Source of the DNA: Sphingobium scionense
GTDB lineage: Bacteria > Pseudomonadota > Alphaproteobacteria > Sphingomonadales > Sphingomonadaceae
Reading direction: 5' to 3'
Length of the DNA: 64,000 bases
Assembly (NCBI RefSeq): GCF_014197035.1
Contig: NZ_JACIEU010000004.1
Span: forward strand, 186,001 to 250,000
A program made the translations under genes and the position numbers. How positions within the stretch are numbered: the first letter of the stretch is position 1; every line of letters begins with the position of its first letter. Below the pieces are notes generated by a model. It did not search any database. It saw nothing but the letters and a program-made list of their open reading frames with translations, and was not told where the DNA came from. Shown here one piece after another: positions 38,257-46,375 of this stretch.

Positions 38257-38694
38257 TCAGCCGGGCGTCCAATCGGGCGGCGCAAGCGTGAAACCAGCAA
38301 AATCAAATCCAGGCGTGACGGTGCAGCCGACCAGCGCCCATCCGCCGACCGGCCGCGCGGCCTGCCAATGATGCGCCGGGACCAGGCGCTGCGGCATCTG
38401 TCCCGCAACGATATCCGGGCCGAGGTGATGATCGACCGCAGGCCCCTGCGGCGGAGCGATACCCAGGATGATCGGTGCCCCCGCATGCCAAAACCACATC
38501 TCGTCGGCATCGACCCGATGCCAGTGCGATCGCTGATGCGCCTCCAGCAGGAACAGGATCGCCGTGCCGGGCGCTCTCTCGCCAGTGATCGCGTGTGCCC
38601 GCCAGGTCTCGCGATACCAGCCGCCTTCGGGATGCGGCGCCAGATTAAGTGCCTGGATCAGCGCAGCCGGATCCTGCCCGTCGCCTGCATTCAT
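38257..38694 (-). CDS. Cupin-fold protein (cupin_5 / DUF985)
   Basis: Small single-domain cupin of unknown function. The 145-residue protein begins with LNLAPHPEGGWYRETWRA, the hallmark of the DUF985 group, followed by AILFLLEAHQRSHWHRVDAD (potential metal ligands HxH plus the later Glu in ADEMWFWHAG) and LVGCTVTPGFDFAGF at the end. It is divergent from the glycine-zipper gene. No pathway context is evident. Confidence 0.88.
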   Translation of the reverse strand: MNAGDGQDPAALIQALNLAPHPEGGWYRETWRAHAITGERAPGTAILFLLEAHQRSHWHRVDADEMWFWHAGAPIILGIAPPQGPAVDHHLGPDIVAGQMPQRLVPAHHWQAARPVGGWALVGCTVTPGFDFAGFTLAPPDWTPG

Positions 38695-38815
38695 CGCTTC
38701 ACCTCAAATTTAATTTCCAAGGAAACAAAAACTTATGCCGTTGTCCAAGGTTCATGCAACCTAGGTCAATAGGCAGGGGTTCAATCGGCTGACAACGCAA
38801 TTCGGAGGAGATATT

Positions 38816-39118
38816 ATGCGTAACGCCCTGATGGCCATGGCCGCCCTGTCGCTGGCCATTCCCGTGTCGATGGCCGTTCCCACGGACGGCGCCCAGGCAC
38901 GCAAAAATTATCGCTACAAGGAATGGCGCGGTCGCGATGGCCGCACCTATTGCCGCAAGTCCAATGGTACGACCGGCCTGATCGTCGGCGGCGTCGGCGG
39001 CGCTCTGGTCGGCCGCGCGATCGATACCCGTGGCGACCGTGCGACCGGCACGATCCTGGGCGCCGCCGGTGGCGCGCTGCTCGGCAAGGAAATCGACAGC
39101 AAGCGCCGCTGCCGCTGA
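38816..39118 (+). CDS. Glycine-zipper 2TM-domain secreted protein
   Basis: The 100-residue protein has a signal peptide (residues 1-26, ALMAMAALSLAIPVSMA, then cleavage near GAQA) and a glycine-zipper region (GLIVGGVGGALVGRAIDTRG, GTILGAAGGALLGKEI) like the 2TM family found in outer-membrane and stress-related proteins (SlyB/OsmB type). A good AGGAG site precedes the ATG at 38816. A strong bidirectional terminator follows. Confidence 0.85.
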   Translation: MRNALMAMAALSLAIPVSMAVPTDGAQARKNYRYKEWRGRDGRTYCRKSNGTTGLIVGGVGGALVGRAIDTRGDRATGTILGAAGGALLGKEIDSKRRCR

Positions 39119-39143
39119 TCCCGTCGTTAAAGACAACGAAAAA

Positions 39144-39175
39144 GGGCGGCCTCCCGATGGGAGGCCGCCCTTTTT
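39144..39175. terminator. Bidirectional rho-independent terminator
   Basis: A perfect 12-bp stem (GGGCGGCCTCCC / GGGAGGCCGCCC) with a 3-nt loop has TTTTT on the plus side and AAAA on the other. It sits between convergent genes and serves both. Confidence 0.92.
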
Positions 39176-39195
39176 AATGGCCGAGGCCAGGCTGC

Positions 39196-39492
39196 TTAGT
39201 TGGCAGCGCCTTCAGCCGCGCCGCGCGCGTCGTCGACCTTGAACGACACCGACTGGCCGCCCGAAACGCCCGAAACCTTGTCACCCTTGACCTGCAGGTT
39301 GAAGGCGACGGCGTCGGGGTAACGACGGCCAGAGATCACCTTGCCGGTCTTGGTGTCCTTAACGTCATAGACGTAGGTGTAACCTTCGTGGGTGAAGCGC
39401 TGCTTGGCGGCGTCCTGCGCGTTGGCGGGGGCGGCGACGGCAACGATGGCGCTCAGGGCGCCGGCGACAACAAACTTGGACAGCATTCGCAT
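39196..39492 (-). CDS. Small secreted protein of unknown function
   Basis: The 98-residue protein starts MRMLSKFVVAGALSAIVAVA with cleavage likely after APANA. The mature part is hydrophilic with GYTYVYDVKDTKTGKVISGR and a KVSGVSGGQSVSF motif; no catalytic signature is visible. AAGGAG about 10 nt before the ATG at 39492 sets the start. I cannot assign a family beyond a conserved-looking periplasmic protein. Confidence 0.78.
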   Translation of the reverse strand: MRMLSKFVVAGALSAIVAVAAPANAQDAAKQRFTHEGYTYVYDVKDTKTGKVISGRRYPDAVAFNLQVKGDKVSGVSGGQSVSFKVDDARGAAEGAAN

Positions 39493-39635
39493 GGGTGTGC
39501 TCCTTGTGAATGCCCTCAAACACCTCTTGGACATTCTGTTCTGTTGCCACCCATATGTTGCAGCGCAAAAACTCATACAATCGCAAAAAAAGGCGTTCCA
39601 GTTGCGCGAAACGCAATCGAGGCGCCCTCGTTTTT

Positions 39636-40043
39636 CTAAGCCTTTGACAAGGCGACTATATGCTCGAACTGCTGCGGCGTCAGCGGCGCGACGGAAAGAC
39701 GTGATTGCCGCAACATAACCATATCGGCCAATGCCGGGTCCGCCTTCATCGTCTTCAGCGTCACAGGCCGATCCAGTTTCTTGTGCGGCGCAACATGGAC
39801 CGCGATCCACTTGCCGGTCTCGTCGGTGCTGTCGGGCGTCGCTTCCTCGACAATTTCCATGATACCGACAGCCTCGACCCCGATATTGCTGTGATAGAAG
39901 AAGGCCAGGTCGCCCTTGCGCATCGCCTTCATATGCAACTGGGCGGCATGGTTGCGCACCCCGTCCCATTCCGCCTTCCCCTTCTTGACCAGGTCGGCAT
40001 AGGAAAAGACGTCGGGTTCCGATTTCATCAGCCAGTAGTTCAT
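39636..40043 (-). CDS. EVE-domain protein
   Basis: The 135-residue protein begins MNYWLMKSEPDVFSYADL, the hallmark of EVE (thymocyte nuclear protein 1-like, PUA-related) domains. WDGVRNHAAQLHMKAMRKGD, LAFFYHSN and GIMEIV follow. EVE domains bind modified nucleobases in nucleic acids; the cellular role here is unknown. An AAGGAGG site precedes the ATG at 40043; a start 48 bp upstream is unnecessary. Confidence 0.9.
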   Translation of the reverse strand: MNYWLMKSEPDVFSYADLVKKGKAEWDGVRNHAAQLHMKAMRKGDLAFFYHSNIGVEAVGIMEIVEEATPDSTDETGKWIAVHVAPHKKLDRPVTLKTMKADPALADMVMLRQSRLSVAPLTPQQFEHIVALSKA

Positions 40044-40142
40044 GCAGCCTCCTTGCATCAGGCGCCAAGGACGATCAAGGATGGGAACCATGGCGGCTGA
40101 TCGCTATATCATCCGCAAACCAAATCGATCTGGAGAATATAC

Positions 40143-41090
40143 GTGTCGCAATCCGTGCTGGAGCAGGTGCCCGTCCTGTCCATGGCAGAGATGAGCAAGG
40201 GCGATTTCGCTGCCGCCTTCGGCGGTTCCTTCCAACGCTTCGGCTTCGCCATGGTCAAGGACCATGGCATGGACCAGGCGCTGGTCGACAAGGGATGGGC
40301 GCTGGCGCGCGAGTTTTTCGCCCAGCCGGTCGAGATGAAGCACGCCTATGATGCCAAGTTCAACGGCGGCCAGCGCGGCTACACCGCTTTCGGCGTCGAG
40401 ATCGCCAAGGGCGCGAGCGAGAATGACCTCAAGGAATTCTGGCATGTCGGCCGCGACCTTGCGCCCGGCGATCCACTTGCCGAAACCATGCCACCCAATG
40501 TCTGGCCGACCGAGATGCCGGCGTTTCGCGACGTGTTCGCGCCGCTCTATGCCGAGTTCGACCGGGTCGGCGCGGAACTGCTGTCGGCGATCGCCCTCTA
40601 TCTGGGCCTGCCCGAACGCTGGTTCGACGGCCCGATCAAGGATGGCAACTCGATCCTGCGCCTGCTCCATTATCCTCCGGTGTCGCCGGAGGCACCGGGC
40701 ATCCGCGCCGGCGCGCATGAGGATATCAACCTCATCACCCTGCTGCTGGGCGCCGAGGAAGGCGGGCTGGAACTGAAGGACCGCGACGGCAACTGGCTGC
40801 CGGTGGTGCCTCCGCCGGGCGCACTCGCCATCAATGTCGGCGACATGCTGCAGCGATTGACCAACCATGTGCTGCCCTCCACCAGCCACCGCGTCGTCAA
40901 TCCGCCGCCGGAACGGCGCGGCCATTCGCGCTATTCCATGCCCTTCTTCCTGCATCTGCGCCCCGACTTCATGATCGACGCGCTGCCGCAATGCGTGACG
41001 CCGGACAATCCGCGCCGCGAGGAACCGATCAGCGCGCATGACTATCTGACCGAGCGCCTGATCGAGATCGGCCTGATCAAGAAAGCATAA
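40143..41090 (+). CDS. Isopenicillin-N-synthase-like 2OG-Fe(II) oxygenase
   Basis: Non-heme iron oxygenase of the IPNS/plant-dioxygenase group. The 315-residue protein has the N-terminal DIOX_N part (FQRFGFAMVKDHGMD, ARE-FF-QP-E-K) and the jelly-roll core. The ligands are HxD in GAHEDINLITLL and the distal His in LPSTSHRVVNPP, with RYSMPFF giving the RxS substrate-anchor motif. The GTG start at 40143 follows GGAG. The substrate is unknown; such proteins are common and are not evidence for beta-lactam synthesis. Divergent from the EVE gene. Confidence 0.88.
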   Translation: MSQSVLEQVPVLSMAEMSKGDFAAAFGGSFQRFGFAMVKDHGMDQALVDKGWALAREFFAQPVEMKHAYDAKFNGGQRGYTAFGVEIAKGASENDLKEFWHVGRDLAPGDPLAETMPPNVWPTEMPAFRDVFAPLYAEFDRVGAELLSAIALYLGLPERWFDGPIKDGNSILRLLHYPPVSPEAPGIRAGAHEDINLITLLLGAEEGGLELKDRDGNWLPVVPPPGALAINVGDMLQRLTNHVLPSTSHRVVNPPPERRGHSRYSMPFFLHLRPDFMIDALPQCVTPDNPRREEPISAHDYLTERLIEIGLIKKA

Positions 41091-41091
41091 G

Positions 41092-41131
41092 AAAAGGCCC
41101 GCCGCTGCATCCGGCAGCGACGGGCCTTTTT
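41092..41131. terminator. Bidirectional terminator between convergent genes
   Basis: AAAAGGCCCG...CGGGCCTTTT forms a long stem with an inner CGCTGC/GCAGCG extension and T/A tracts on both sides, 2 bp after the oxygenase stop codon and 20 bp from folB. Confidence 0.88.
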
Positions 41132-41151
41132 ATTCTCAGCGCAAGCGCCGC

Positions 41152-41535
41152 TTATTTCCGGCCGCGGCCCAGCGTGATGCCGATTTCTTCGCCGCGCTCG
41201 CTCAGCGCCAGCTTGACGATCTTGACCTCGACATGGCGCACCTTGTCATCCTGCAGGAAGATGGTCTCGATAATATGGTCGGCCACGCCCTCGATCAGGG
41301 TGAAGTGCAGCCCCTCTGGCAGCGCGGTCGACGCGGCATGTTTGAGATCCATATAGTTTTTCGACTGGCTGAGCGGTGTATCGGGATCATAATGATCCGC
41401 GATCCGCAGCTTGGCCCGAATCGAGATGCGCAGCGGCTGGGGCAGATGCGTCTCTTCAGAATAGATGCCGGTCAGTACGTCGACGTGCAGGTCATTGACC
41501 TCCAGCGTCAGATAATCGTCAAAAATGCTGTCCAT
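41152..41535 (-). CDS. folB: Dihydroneopterin aldolase
   Basis: Cleaves dihydroneopterin in folate synthesis. The 127-residue protein starts MDSIFDDYLTLEVNDLHVDV and has IYSEETHLPQPLRISIRAKL, DTPLSQSKNYMDL (catalytic Tyr region), LIEGVADHIIETIF (catalytic-site Glu) and VKIVKLAL. The ATG at 41535 is chosen by fit to family length; an upstream ATG would add 11 residues. folA is also in the window (2.5 kb) but not linked. Confidence 0.92.
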   Translation of the reverse strand: MDSIFDDYLTLEVNDLHVDVLTGIYSEETHLPQPLRISIRAKLRIADHYDPDTPLSQSKNYMDLKHAASTALPEGLHFTLIEGVADHIIETIFLQDDKVRHVEVKIVKLALSERGEEIGITLGRGRK

Positions 41536-41662
41536 AGCTCGCCAAGTCCGGCCATGCCCGACAGGCATGGGTCCAGTTTAATCTTTCCTTTTGCGGCATG
41601 GGCGCTAAAAGCCCGCCGCTTCCGGCGCGGTCCATGCGCCATTGATCGCGGATCGGCAAGAC

Positions 41663-42181
41663 ATGTCAGCAATTCTTCCCCTCGACAGCCAGTCCACCGA
41701 TGCCATCGAGACCCTGCTGGACGCGGCCTTTGGTCCAGACCGCCACGGCCGCACCGCCTATCTGATCCGCGACGGTATGCCCTGGCTGCCTGCCCTGTCC
41801 TTTGCGGTGATGGATGACAATGGCGAATTGATCGGATCGCTGCAAAGCTGGCCGGTAGCGCTTACCCGTGAGGATGGCAGCCAGATACCGTTGATCATGG
41901 TCGGCCCGGTCGCGGTTGCGCCGGCCCATCAGAAGGGCGGCCATGGCCGCGCGATGATGGACGCGGTGGTTGCCGCCGCCCGCGCCCAGCGCTGCGAACC
42001 GCTGATGATGATCGGCGATCCGGAATATTATGGCCGCTTCTGGGGTTTCACCGCCGAAGGCACGGCCGGCTGGGACTGTCCCGGCCCGTTCGAGGCGCGG
42101 CGCCTGCTCGCCCTGTCGGTCGATGGCCGGCCGATCAGCGGAACAGGCATGTTGTCGCCGCGTATCGCCGTCACAGCCTAA
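41663..42181 (+). CDS. GNAT-family N-acetyltransferase
   Basis: Predicted acyl-CoA-dependent acetyltransferase. The 172-residue protein has the GNAT core with VGPVAVAPAHQKGGHGRAMM (motif A, the acetyl-CoA pyrophosphate loop QKGGHG) and the YYGRFWGF motif B typical of the YhbS-like subgroup. The acceptor is unknown. It starts a run of plus-strand genes leading into DUF1285-Nudix-pcnB. Confidence 0.85.
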   Translation: MSAILPLDSQSTDAIETLLDAAFGPDRHGRTAYLIRDGMPWLPALSFAVMDDNGELIGSLQSWPVALTREDGSQIPLIMVGPVAVAPAHQKGGHGRAMMDAVVAAARAQRCEPLMMIGDPEYYGRFWGFTAEGTAGWDCPGPFEARRLLALSVDGRPISGTGMLSPRIAVTA

Positions 42182-42222
42182 AGACCTTTGCCAAGCGGGC
42201 CGGCCGCTCCTATCTGCTTCCC

Positions 42223-42789
42223 ATGCCGATGGAGCCCCTGCCCGACCTCGCCGACCTGTCGCTCGCCGACATTGCCCGCCTTGCCGCCGAAAAGCGGCTG
42301 CCGCCGGTCGAAAAATGGAATCCCGACCATTGCGGCGACAGCGAGATGCGGATCGCGCGCGACGGCACCTGGTTCCATCAGGGATCACCGATCGGGCGCG
42401 AAGCGATGGTGCGCCTCTTTTCCACGATCCTCCGGCGCGAGGGCGATGGCTCCTATGTGCTGGTCACCCCGGTGGAGAAGCTGAGCATCGCTGTCGAGGA
42501 TGCACCCTTCGTCGCGGTCGAACTCAAGAGCGAGGGAGAAGGCGCCAGCCGGAACCTCGCCTTCCGACTCAATACCGGCGAACTGGTGCCGGCGGGGCCG
42601 GACCATGGGCTGACCTTGCGCGAGAGCGCGGATGGCTCCCACCCCTATCTCCATGTCCGTTCCGGGCTGGACGCGCTGATCGTGCGCAGCGTCTATTATG
42701 AGTTGATGAACCTGGCGCTGGACGAAGGCACCGAGCGGGTCGGCCTGTGGAGCGAAGGCCATTTCTTCCCGCTGGATGGCGCCGCATGA
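42223..42789 (+). CDS. DUF1285-domain protein
   Basis: The 188-residue protein belongs to DUF1285, a family of unknown function often found just upstream of Nudix and pcnB genes. Visible landmarks are PPVEKWNPDHCGDSEMRIAR, the RDGTWFHQGSPIGREAMVRL segment, YVLVTPVEKLSI and the late SVYYELMNLAL and GLWSEGHFFPL. Its stop overlaps the Nudix start (ATGA), so the two are coupled. Confidence 0.88.
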   Translation: MPMEPLPDLADLSLADIARLAAEKRLPPVEKWNPDHCGDSEMRIARDGTWFHQGSPIGREAMVRLFSTILRREGDGSYVLVTPVEKLSIAVEDAPFVAVELKSEGEGASRNLAFRLNTGELVPAGPDHGLTLRESADGSHPYLHVRSGLDALIVRSVYYELMNLALDEGTERVGLWSEGHFFPLDGAA

Positions 42790-43397
42790 CGCTGGCCGAG
42801 CGGTTGCGCGCCGCCCTGATCGACGGGCATAGCCGCGACATCCAGTTGCTTCCATCCGAAACCCGCGATCCGCGCATCGTGGGTGACATGGTGCTGGCGC
42901 CAGCTGCAGTGCTGGTGGCCATCACAGATCGCGCCAATCCCGGCCTGATCCTGACCCAGCGTTCCGAAAAGCTGCGCAAACATGCCGGCCAGATCGCCTT
43001 CCCCGGCGGCCGGGTCGATCCGGGCGATACCGACGAGATTGCCGGCGCGCTGCGCGAGGCCCGCGAGGAAATCGCCCTGCCCTCCGACCGGGTCAACATC
43101 ATCGGCACGTCGGATCGCTATCATACCTTCACCGGCTTCGACATCGTGCCGGTGCTGGGCGTCATCCCGCCCGACCTGCCGTTGCGCGCCCAACCGGGCG
43201 AAGTGGCCGACTGGTTCGAACTGCCGCTTGACTATGCGCTCGATCCGGCCAATCGGGTGCGCCGCAGCCTGATGTTCGAAGGCATCGAGCGGCAATATTA
43301 TGAAATCGACTGGCAGGGCCGCCGCATCTGGGGCGTGACCGCCGCCATCCTCGCCAATCTTTCCCGCAGGCTCGGCCATGACCCGCATTCTTCCTGA
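42786..43397 (+). CDS. Nudix hydrolase, coenzyme A pyrophosphatase type
   Basis: The 203-residue protein has the Nudix box GGRVDPGDTDEIAGALREAREE plus the CoA-pyrophosphatase (NUDT7/YeaB) hallmark LTQRSEKLRKHAGQIAFPGG just before it. That group hydrolyses CoA and related dinucleotides. The start at 42786 overlaps the DUF1285 stop by 4 bp, and the 3' end overlaps pcnB by 20 bp. Confidence 0.9.
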   Translation: MTLAERLRAALIDGHSRDIQLLPSETRDPRIVGDMVLAPAAVLVAITDRANPGLILTQRSEKLRKHAGQIAFPGGRVDPGDTDEIAGALREAREEIALPSDRVNIIGTSDRYHTFTGFDIVPVLGVIPPDLPLRAQPGEVADWFELPLDYALDPANRVRRSLMFEGIERQYYEIDWQGRRIWGVTAAILANLSRRLGHDPHSS

Positions 43398-44589
43398 CGC
43401 CTCGTGGCGCCACCGCCCCGGCCTTTCCGGCCTTCTCGCCGCGCTCGACGCCGACCAGGGCCGTGCCCGCTATGTCGGCGGGGCGGTGCGCGACGGGCTG
43501 CTGGGCCTGCCGGTCAATGATGTCGACATTGCCACCAGCCTGATGCCGCAGGATGTGGTCGACCGGTTGAAGGCCGCCGGGATCAAGGCGGTGCCGACCG
43601 GCATAGAGCATGGCACCATCACCGCCATTCTGCCCGACGGCCCGGTCGAGATCACCACGTTGCGCCGCGACGTCAGCACCGACGGCCGTCGCGCGACCAT
43701 CGCCTACACCGACGACTGGCAGCAGGATGCCGCCCGCCGCGACTTCACCTTCAACGCCCTCTATGCCAATCCCCTGACCGGCGCGATCAGCGATTATTTC
43801 GGCGGGGTCGCGGATCTGGATGCCCGGCACCTGCGCTTCATCGGCGACGCCAGCGCCCGGATCGCCGAGGACCATCTGCGTATCCTGCGCTATTTCCGTT
43901 TCCTCGCCCGCTATGGTGACAACGAAGTTGACGCGTTGGCCTATGATGCGTGCGTCGCCGCCGCCAACAGCCTGATGGCACTGTCGCGCGAGCGGATTGC
44001 CGACGAACTGCTCAAATTGCTGGTGGTGTACGATCCGGTGCCTGCGCTGCGGTTGATGGTGAATGGCGGCATCTGGCTGCCGGTGCTGCCCGAATTCACG
44101 ATCGAGGGCATCGATCGGCTGGCGTGCCTGATCGCGCGCGAGAATGAGGCGGACGTGGCGCCGTCGGCACTGCGGCGCCTTGCCGCGCTGGTGCCGCCCG
44201 ACTCAGCACTGGCGGACCAGATCGGTGCCCGGCTCAAATTGTCAAACAAGGCGCGCAAGCGCTTGATCACCGCACTGGAAGCCAGCCCCGGAACCGAAGG
44301 GCCGCGCGCGCTGGCGCATCGGGTCGGCGTGGAGGGGGCGATCGACCGCATCCTGCTCGATCCTGCCGCCCCATTGCCGATGCTGGCCTCGCTCGACGAC
44401 TGGACTCCACCCAGCCTGCCGATCGGCGGCGGCGCGCTGATCGCGCGCGGCCTACAGCCCGGCCCGGACGTCGCGCGCGCCTTGCAGGAGGTGCAGAAAT
44501 ACTGGGTGGCGGAAGATTTTCCCGATGCCGATCGCGTCGGGGAGATCGCCGATCAGATCGTTTCGAAATTCCAGCGCACGCGCCAATAA
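43378..44589 (+). CDS. CCA tRNA nucleotidyltransferase / poly(A) polymerase family
   Basis: Nucleotidyltransferase of the class II CCA-adding / PcnB group. The 403-residue protein has the GGAVRDGLLGLPVNDVDIAT motif (GG and metal-binding DxD) at residues 33-52, RRDFTFNALYAN with the RRD motif, and ERI-DEL-KLL helices in the body. The position after DUF1285-Nudix matches the CCA-adding enzyme of other alphaproteobacteria. Both tRNA-Lys genes in this window encode CCA, so repair of CCA ends is its probable main job (inference). Its last 37 bp overlap the convergent EAL gene. Confidence 0.9.
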   Translation: MTRILPDASWRHRPGLSGLLAALDADQGRARYVGGAVRDGLLGLPVNDVDIATSLMPQDVVDRLKAAGIKAVPTGIEHGTITAILPDGPVEITTLRRDVSTDGRRATIAYTDDWQQDAARRDFTFNALYANPLTGAISDYFGGVADLDARHLRFIGDASARIAEDHLRILRYFRFLARYGDNEVDALAYDACVAAANSLMALSRERIADELLKLLVVYDPVPALRLMVNGGIWLPVLPEFTIEGIDRLACLIARENEADVAPSALRRLAALVPPDSALADQIGARLKLSNKARKRLITALEASPGTEGPRALAHRVGVEGAIDRILLDPAAPLPMLASLDDWTPPSLPIGGGALIARGLQPGPDVARALQEVQKYWVAEDFPDADRVGEIADQIVSKFQRTRQ

Positions 44590-46307
44590 TCAAAGGCATC
44601 GGCCTCGCTCATCGGGCGAGCGAAATGATAGCCCTGCCCCTGCCAGCAGCCCATCTTCTGCAACATGTCGGCCAGATCCTGGGTTTCGATGCCCTCGGCA
44701 GTGACCCGCAGGTTGAGCGATTCCGCCAGTGACAATATAGTGCGGACGATCACAGCTTTATCGTGATCTTCCAGCATATTGGAAACGAAACTTCGATCAA
44801 TCTTGAGGATGTCGATCGGCAGGCTGTGCAGGCTCGCCAGATTGGAAAAGCCGGTGCCGAAATCGTCCATCGCGATCGGCATTTGCAGATCCTTGAGCGC
44901 GAACAGCAATTTGCGGGCCTTGTCCGGATCCGCGATGATCGCGCTTTCGGTCAGTTCGGCAGTCAGGCGATTGCCGCCGATGCCGGAATAGCGGAGAGCT
45001 TCCTCGAACATCGACGCGACATCGTCGCGCGCCATCTGGATCGGGGACAGATTGACGTTGACCCCGACCGGCAAAGCCTGACCGAATTTCGCGTCCCAGC
45101 GGCTCAGTGCCTGCGCGGCCTCATAGGCAGCCCAGCGACCGAGCGACGTGATGAGGCCACTTTCTTCCGCCACCGGCACGAACTCGACCGGCGAGACATG
45201 GCCCAGTTCCGGATCGTCCCAGCGTGCCAGCGCCTCGAAACCGGTAATCTCGCCAGTCTGGAGATGGATCAACGGCTGATAGGCCAGGGTCAGCCCACCA
45301 TGGGCGAGCGCATCACGCAGCCGGCTCTCGATCGAGAAGCGGCGCTGCGCTTCCTTGAGCACGCCATTGCGATAAATCTCGACCTTGCCGGTGCGCTTGG
45401 CGATCTTGACCGCCGCCTGCGCCTTGCGGACGACATCGTCCGGGTCATCGTCCAGATGCGCCGACAGGGCGCAGCCGATGGCGCAGTCGACGCGGATCTG
45501 CAGGTCCGACAGCCTGATTGGCGAACTCAGCGCCTCGCGTATCCTCTGAACAATCTGAAGAGAGTCAGATAATCCATTATTCAAGCGAGCAAAAATTGCG
45601 AAATCATTGCCACCGATACGGGCCAGCACATCGCCCTGACGCAGGCAGGATTTGAGCCGCTTGGCAACCGTGATCAGCAATTCATCGCCGGCCATTGGGC
45701 CGAGCGACTCATTCACCCGGCTGAAGCGGCTGAGATCGATCGCGATGATGCCGAACTGGGCATTATCCGGCCAGCTGCCATTGGCGAGCCGATCATCGAT
45801 TTCCTCACCGAAGCCGGTGCGATTGGGCAGCGCCGTCAGGCCGTCGGAGAGCAGCTCGCGCCGCAAATTCTTCTCCATCGTCCGCTCGCTGGTGCGATCG
45901 ATCGCGGTGAAGAGAAATTGTTCGGTGCGCGCCTCCGTGGCCCGCAGCCGCCCCAGCGTGCAGAGAAAATATTCCGGACCAAGCTTGCCGTCACGGCGAA
46001 TTTCGAAGCTTTCCGAATCGCTCTCCGACTGAGCAAAACCGGTTACGCGCGCGCGCCATTCGGCAGACGCCTGGGCCGTTGAAGCCGTCCGTTCGCGATG
46101 CTTCCGGAACGCCTTGAGGAAAGGCGCATTCGCTTCAACAATATCTATTATGTTGTTTTCACAAGATAAAATCGCTGCAGCTTGCGACAGCGCGGCGAGC
46201 CATTCGCTCGCACCGATCATGTGCGGCAGATGCGTTTCATCCCCCCCGGGCAAGGGGAGGCCACTGGTCTGTTCAGGGGGCCAGCTACGCACCGACATGG
46301 CTTTCAT
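44553..46307 (-). CDS. GGDEF/EAL protein: degenerate cyclase, probable active c-di-GMP phosphodiesterase
   Basis: Predicted to hydrolyse cyclic di-GMP. The 584-residue soluble protein has a PAS-like N-terminal region (residues 30-145), then a GGDEF domain with LTALPNRTGF but a signature of GGNDF, likely not an active cyclase. The EAL domain has the active-site set: EAL in GFEALARWDD, ELTES, the metal-binding DDFGTGFSN, KIDRSFV and TAEGIET. The degenerate GGDEF domain could still bind GTP as a regulator. No membrane segments are evident. It lies downstream of parC on the same strand. Confidence 0.92.
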   Translation of the reverse strand: MKAMSVRSWPPEQTSGLPLPGGDETHLPHMIGASEWLAALSQAAAILSCENNIIDIVEANAPFLKAFRKHRERTASTAQASAEWRARVTGFAQSESDSESFEIRRDGKLGPEYFLCTLGRLRATEARTEQFLFTAIDRTSERTMEKNLRRELLSDGLTALPNRTGFGEEIDDRLANGSWPDNAQFGIIAIDLSRFSRVNESLGPMAGDELLITVAKRLKSCLRQGDVLARIGGNDFAIFARLNNGLSDSLQIVQRIREALSSPIRLSDLQIRVDCAIGCALSAHLDDDPDDVVRKAQAAVKIAKRTGKVEIYRNGVLKEAQRRFSIESRLRDALAHGGLTLAYQPLIHLQTGEITGFEALARWDDPELGHVSPVEFVPVAEESGLITSLGRWAAYEAAQALSRWDAKFGQALPVGVNVNLSPIQMARDDVASMFEEALRYSGIGGNRLTAELTESAIIADPDKARKLLFALKDLQMPIAMDDFGTGFSNLASLHSLPIDILKIDRSFVSNMLEDHDKAVIVRTILSLAESLNLRVTAEGIETQDLADMLQKMGCWQGQGYHFARPMSEADAFDYWRVRWNFETI

Positions 46308-46375
46308 GCCTCTGCCTTATCCGCCAACGGTAAATTTTCAGGAAACGAACATCTACCGATAGTGCTGAAATCACG

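Noticed and set aside
37976..38272. Minus-strand frame of 98 codons in the gap after the cupin gene, with a further frame to 37605
   Set aside because: TTG start inside the cupin gene, no ribosome-binding site, and the second frame runs into antisense of the ubiB-like gene.
40143..41090. IPNS-like oxygenase considered as part of a beta-lactam cluster
   Set aside because: No ACV synthetase or other pathway genes nearby; the family is broad.
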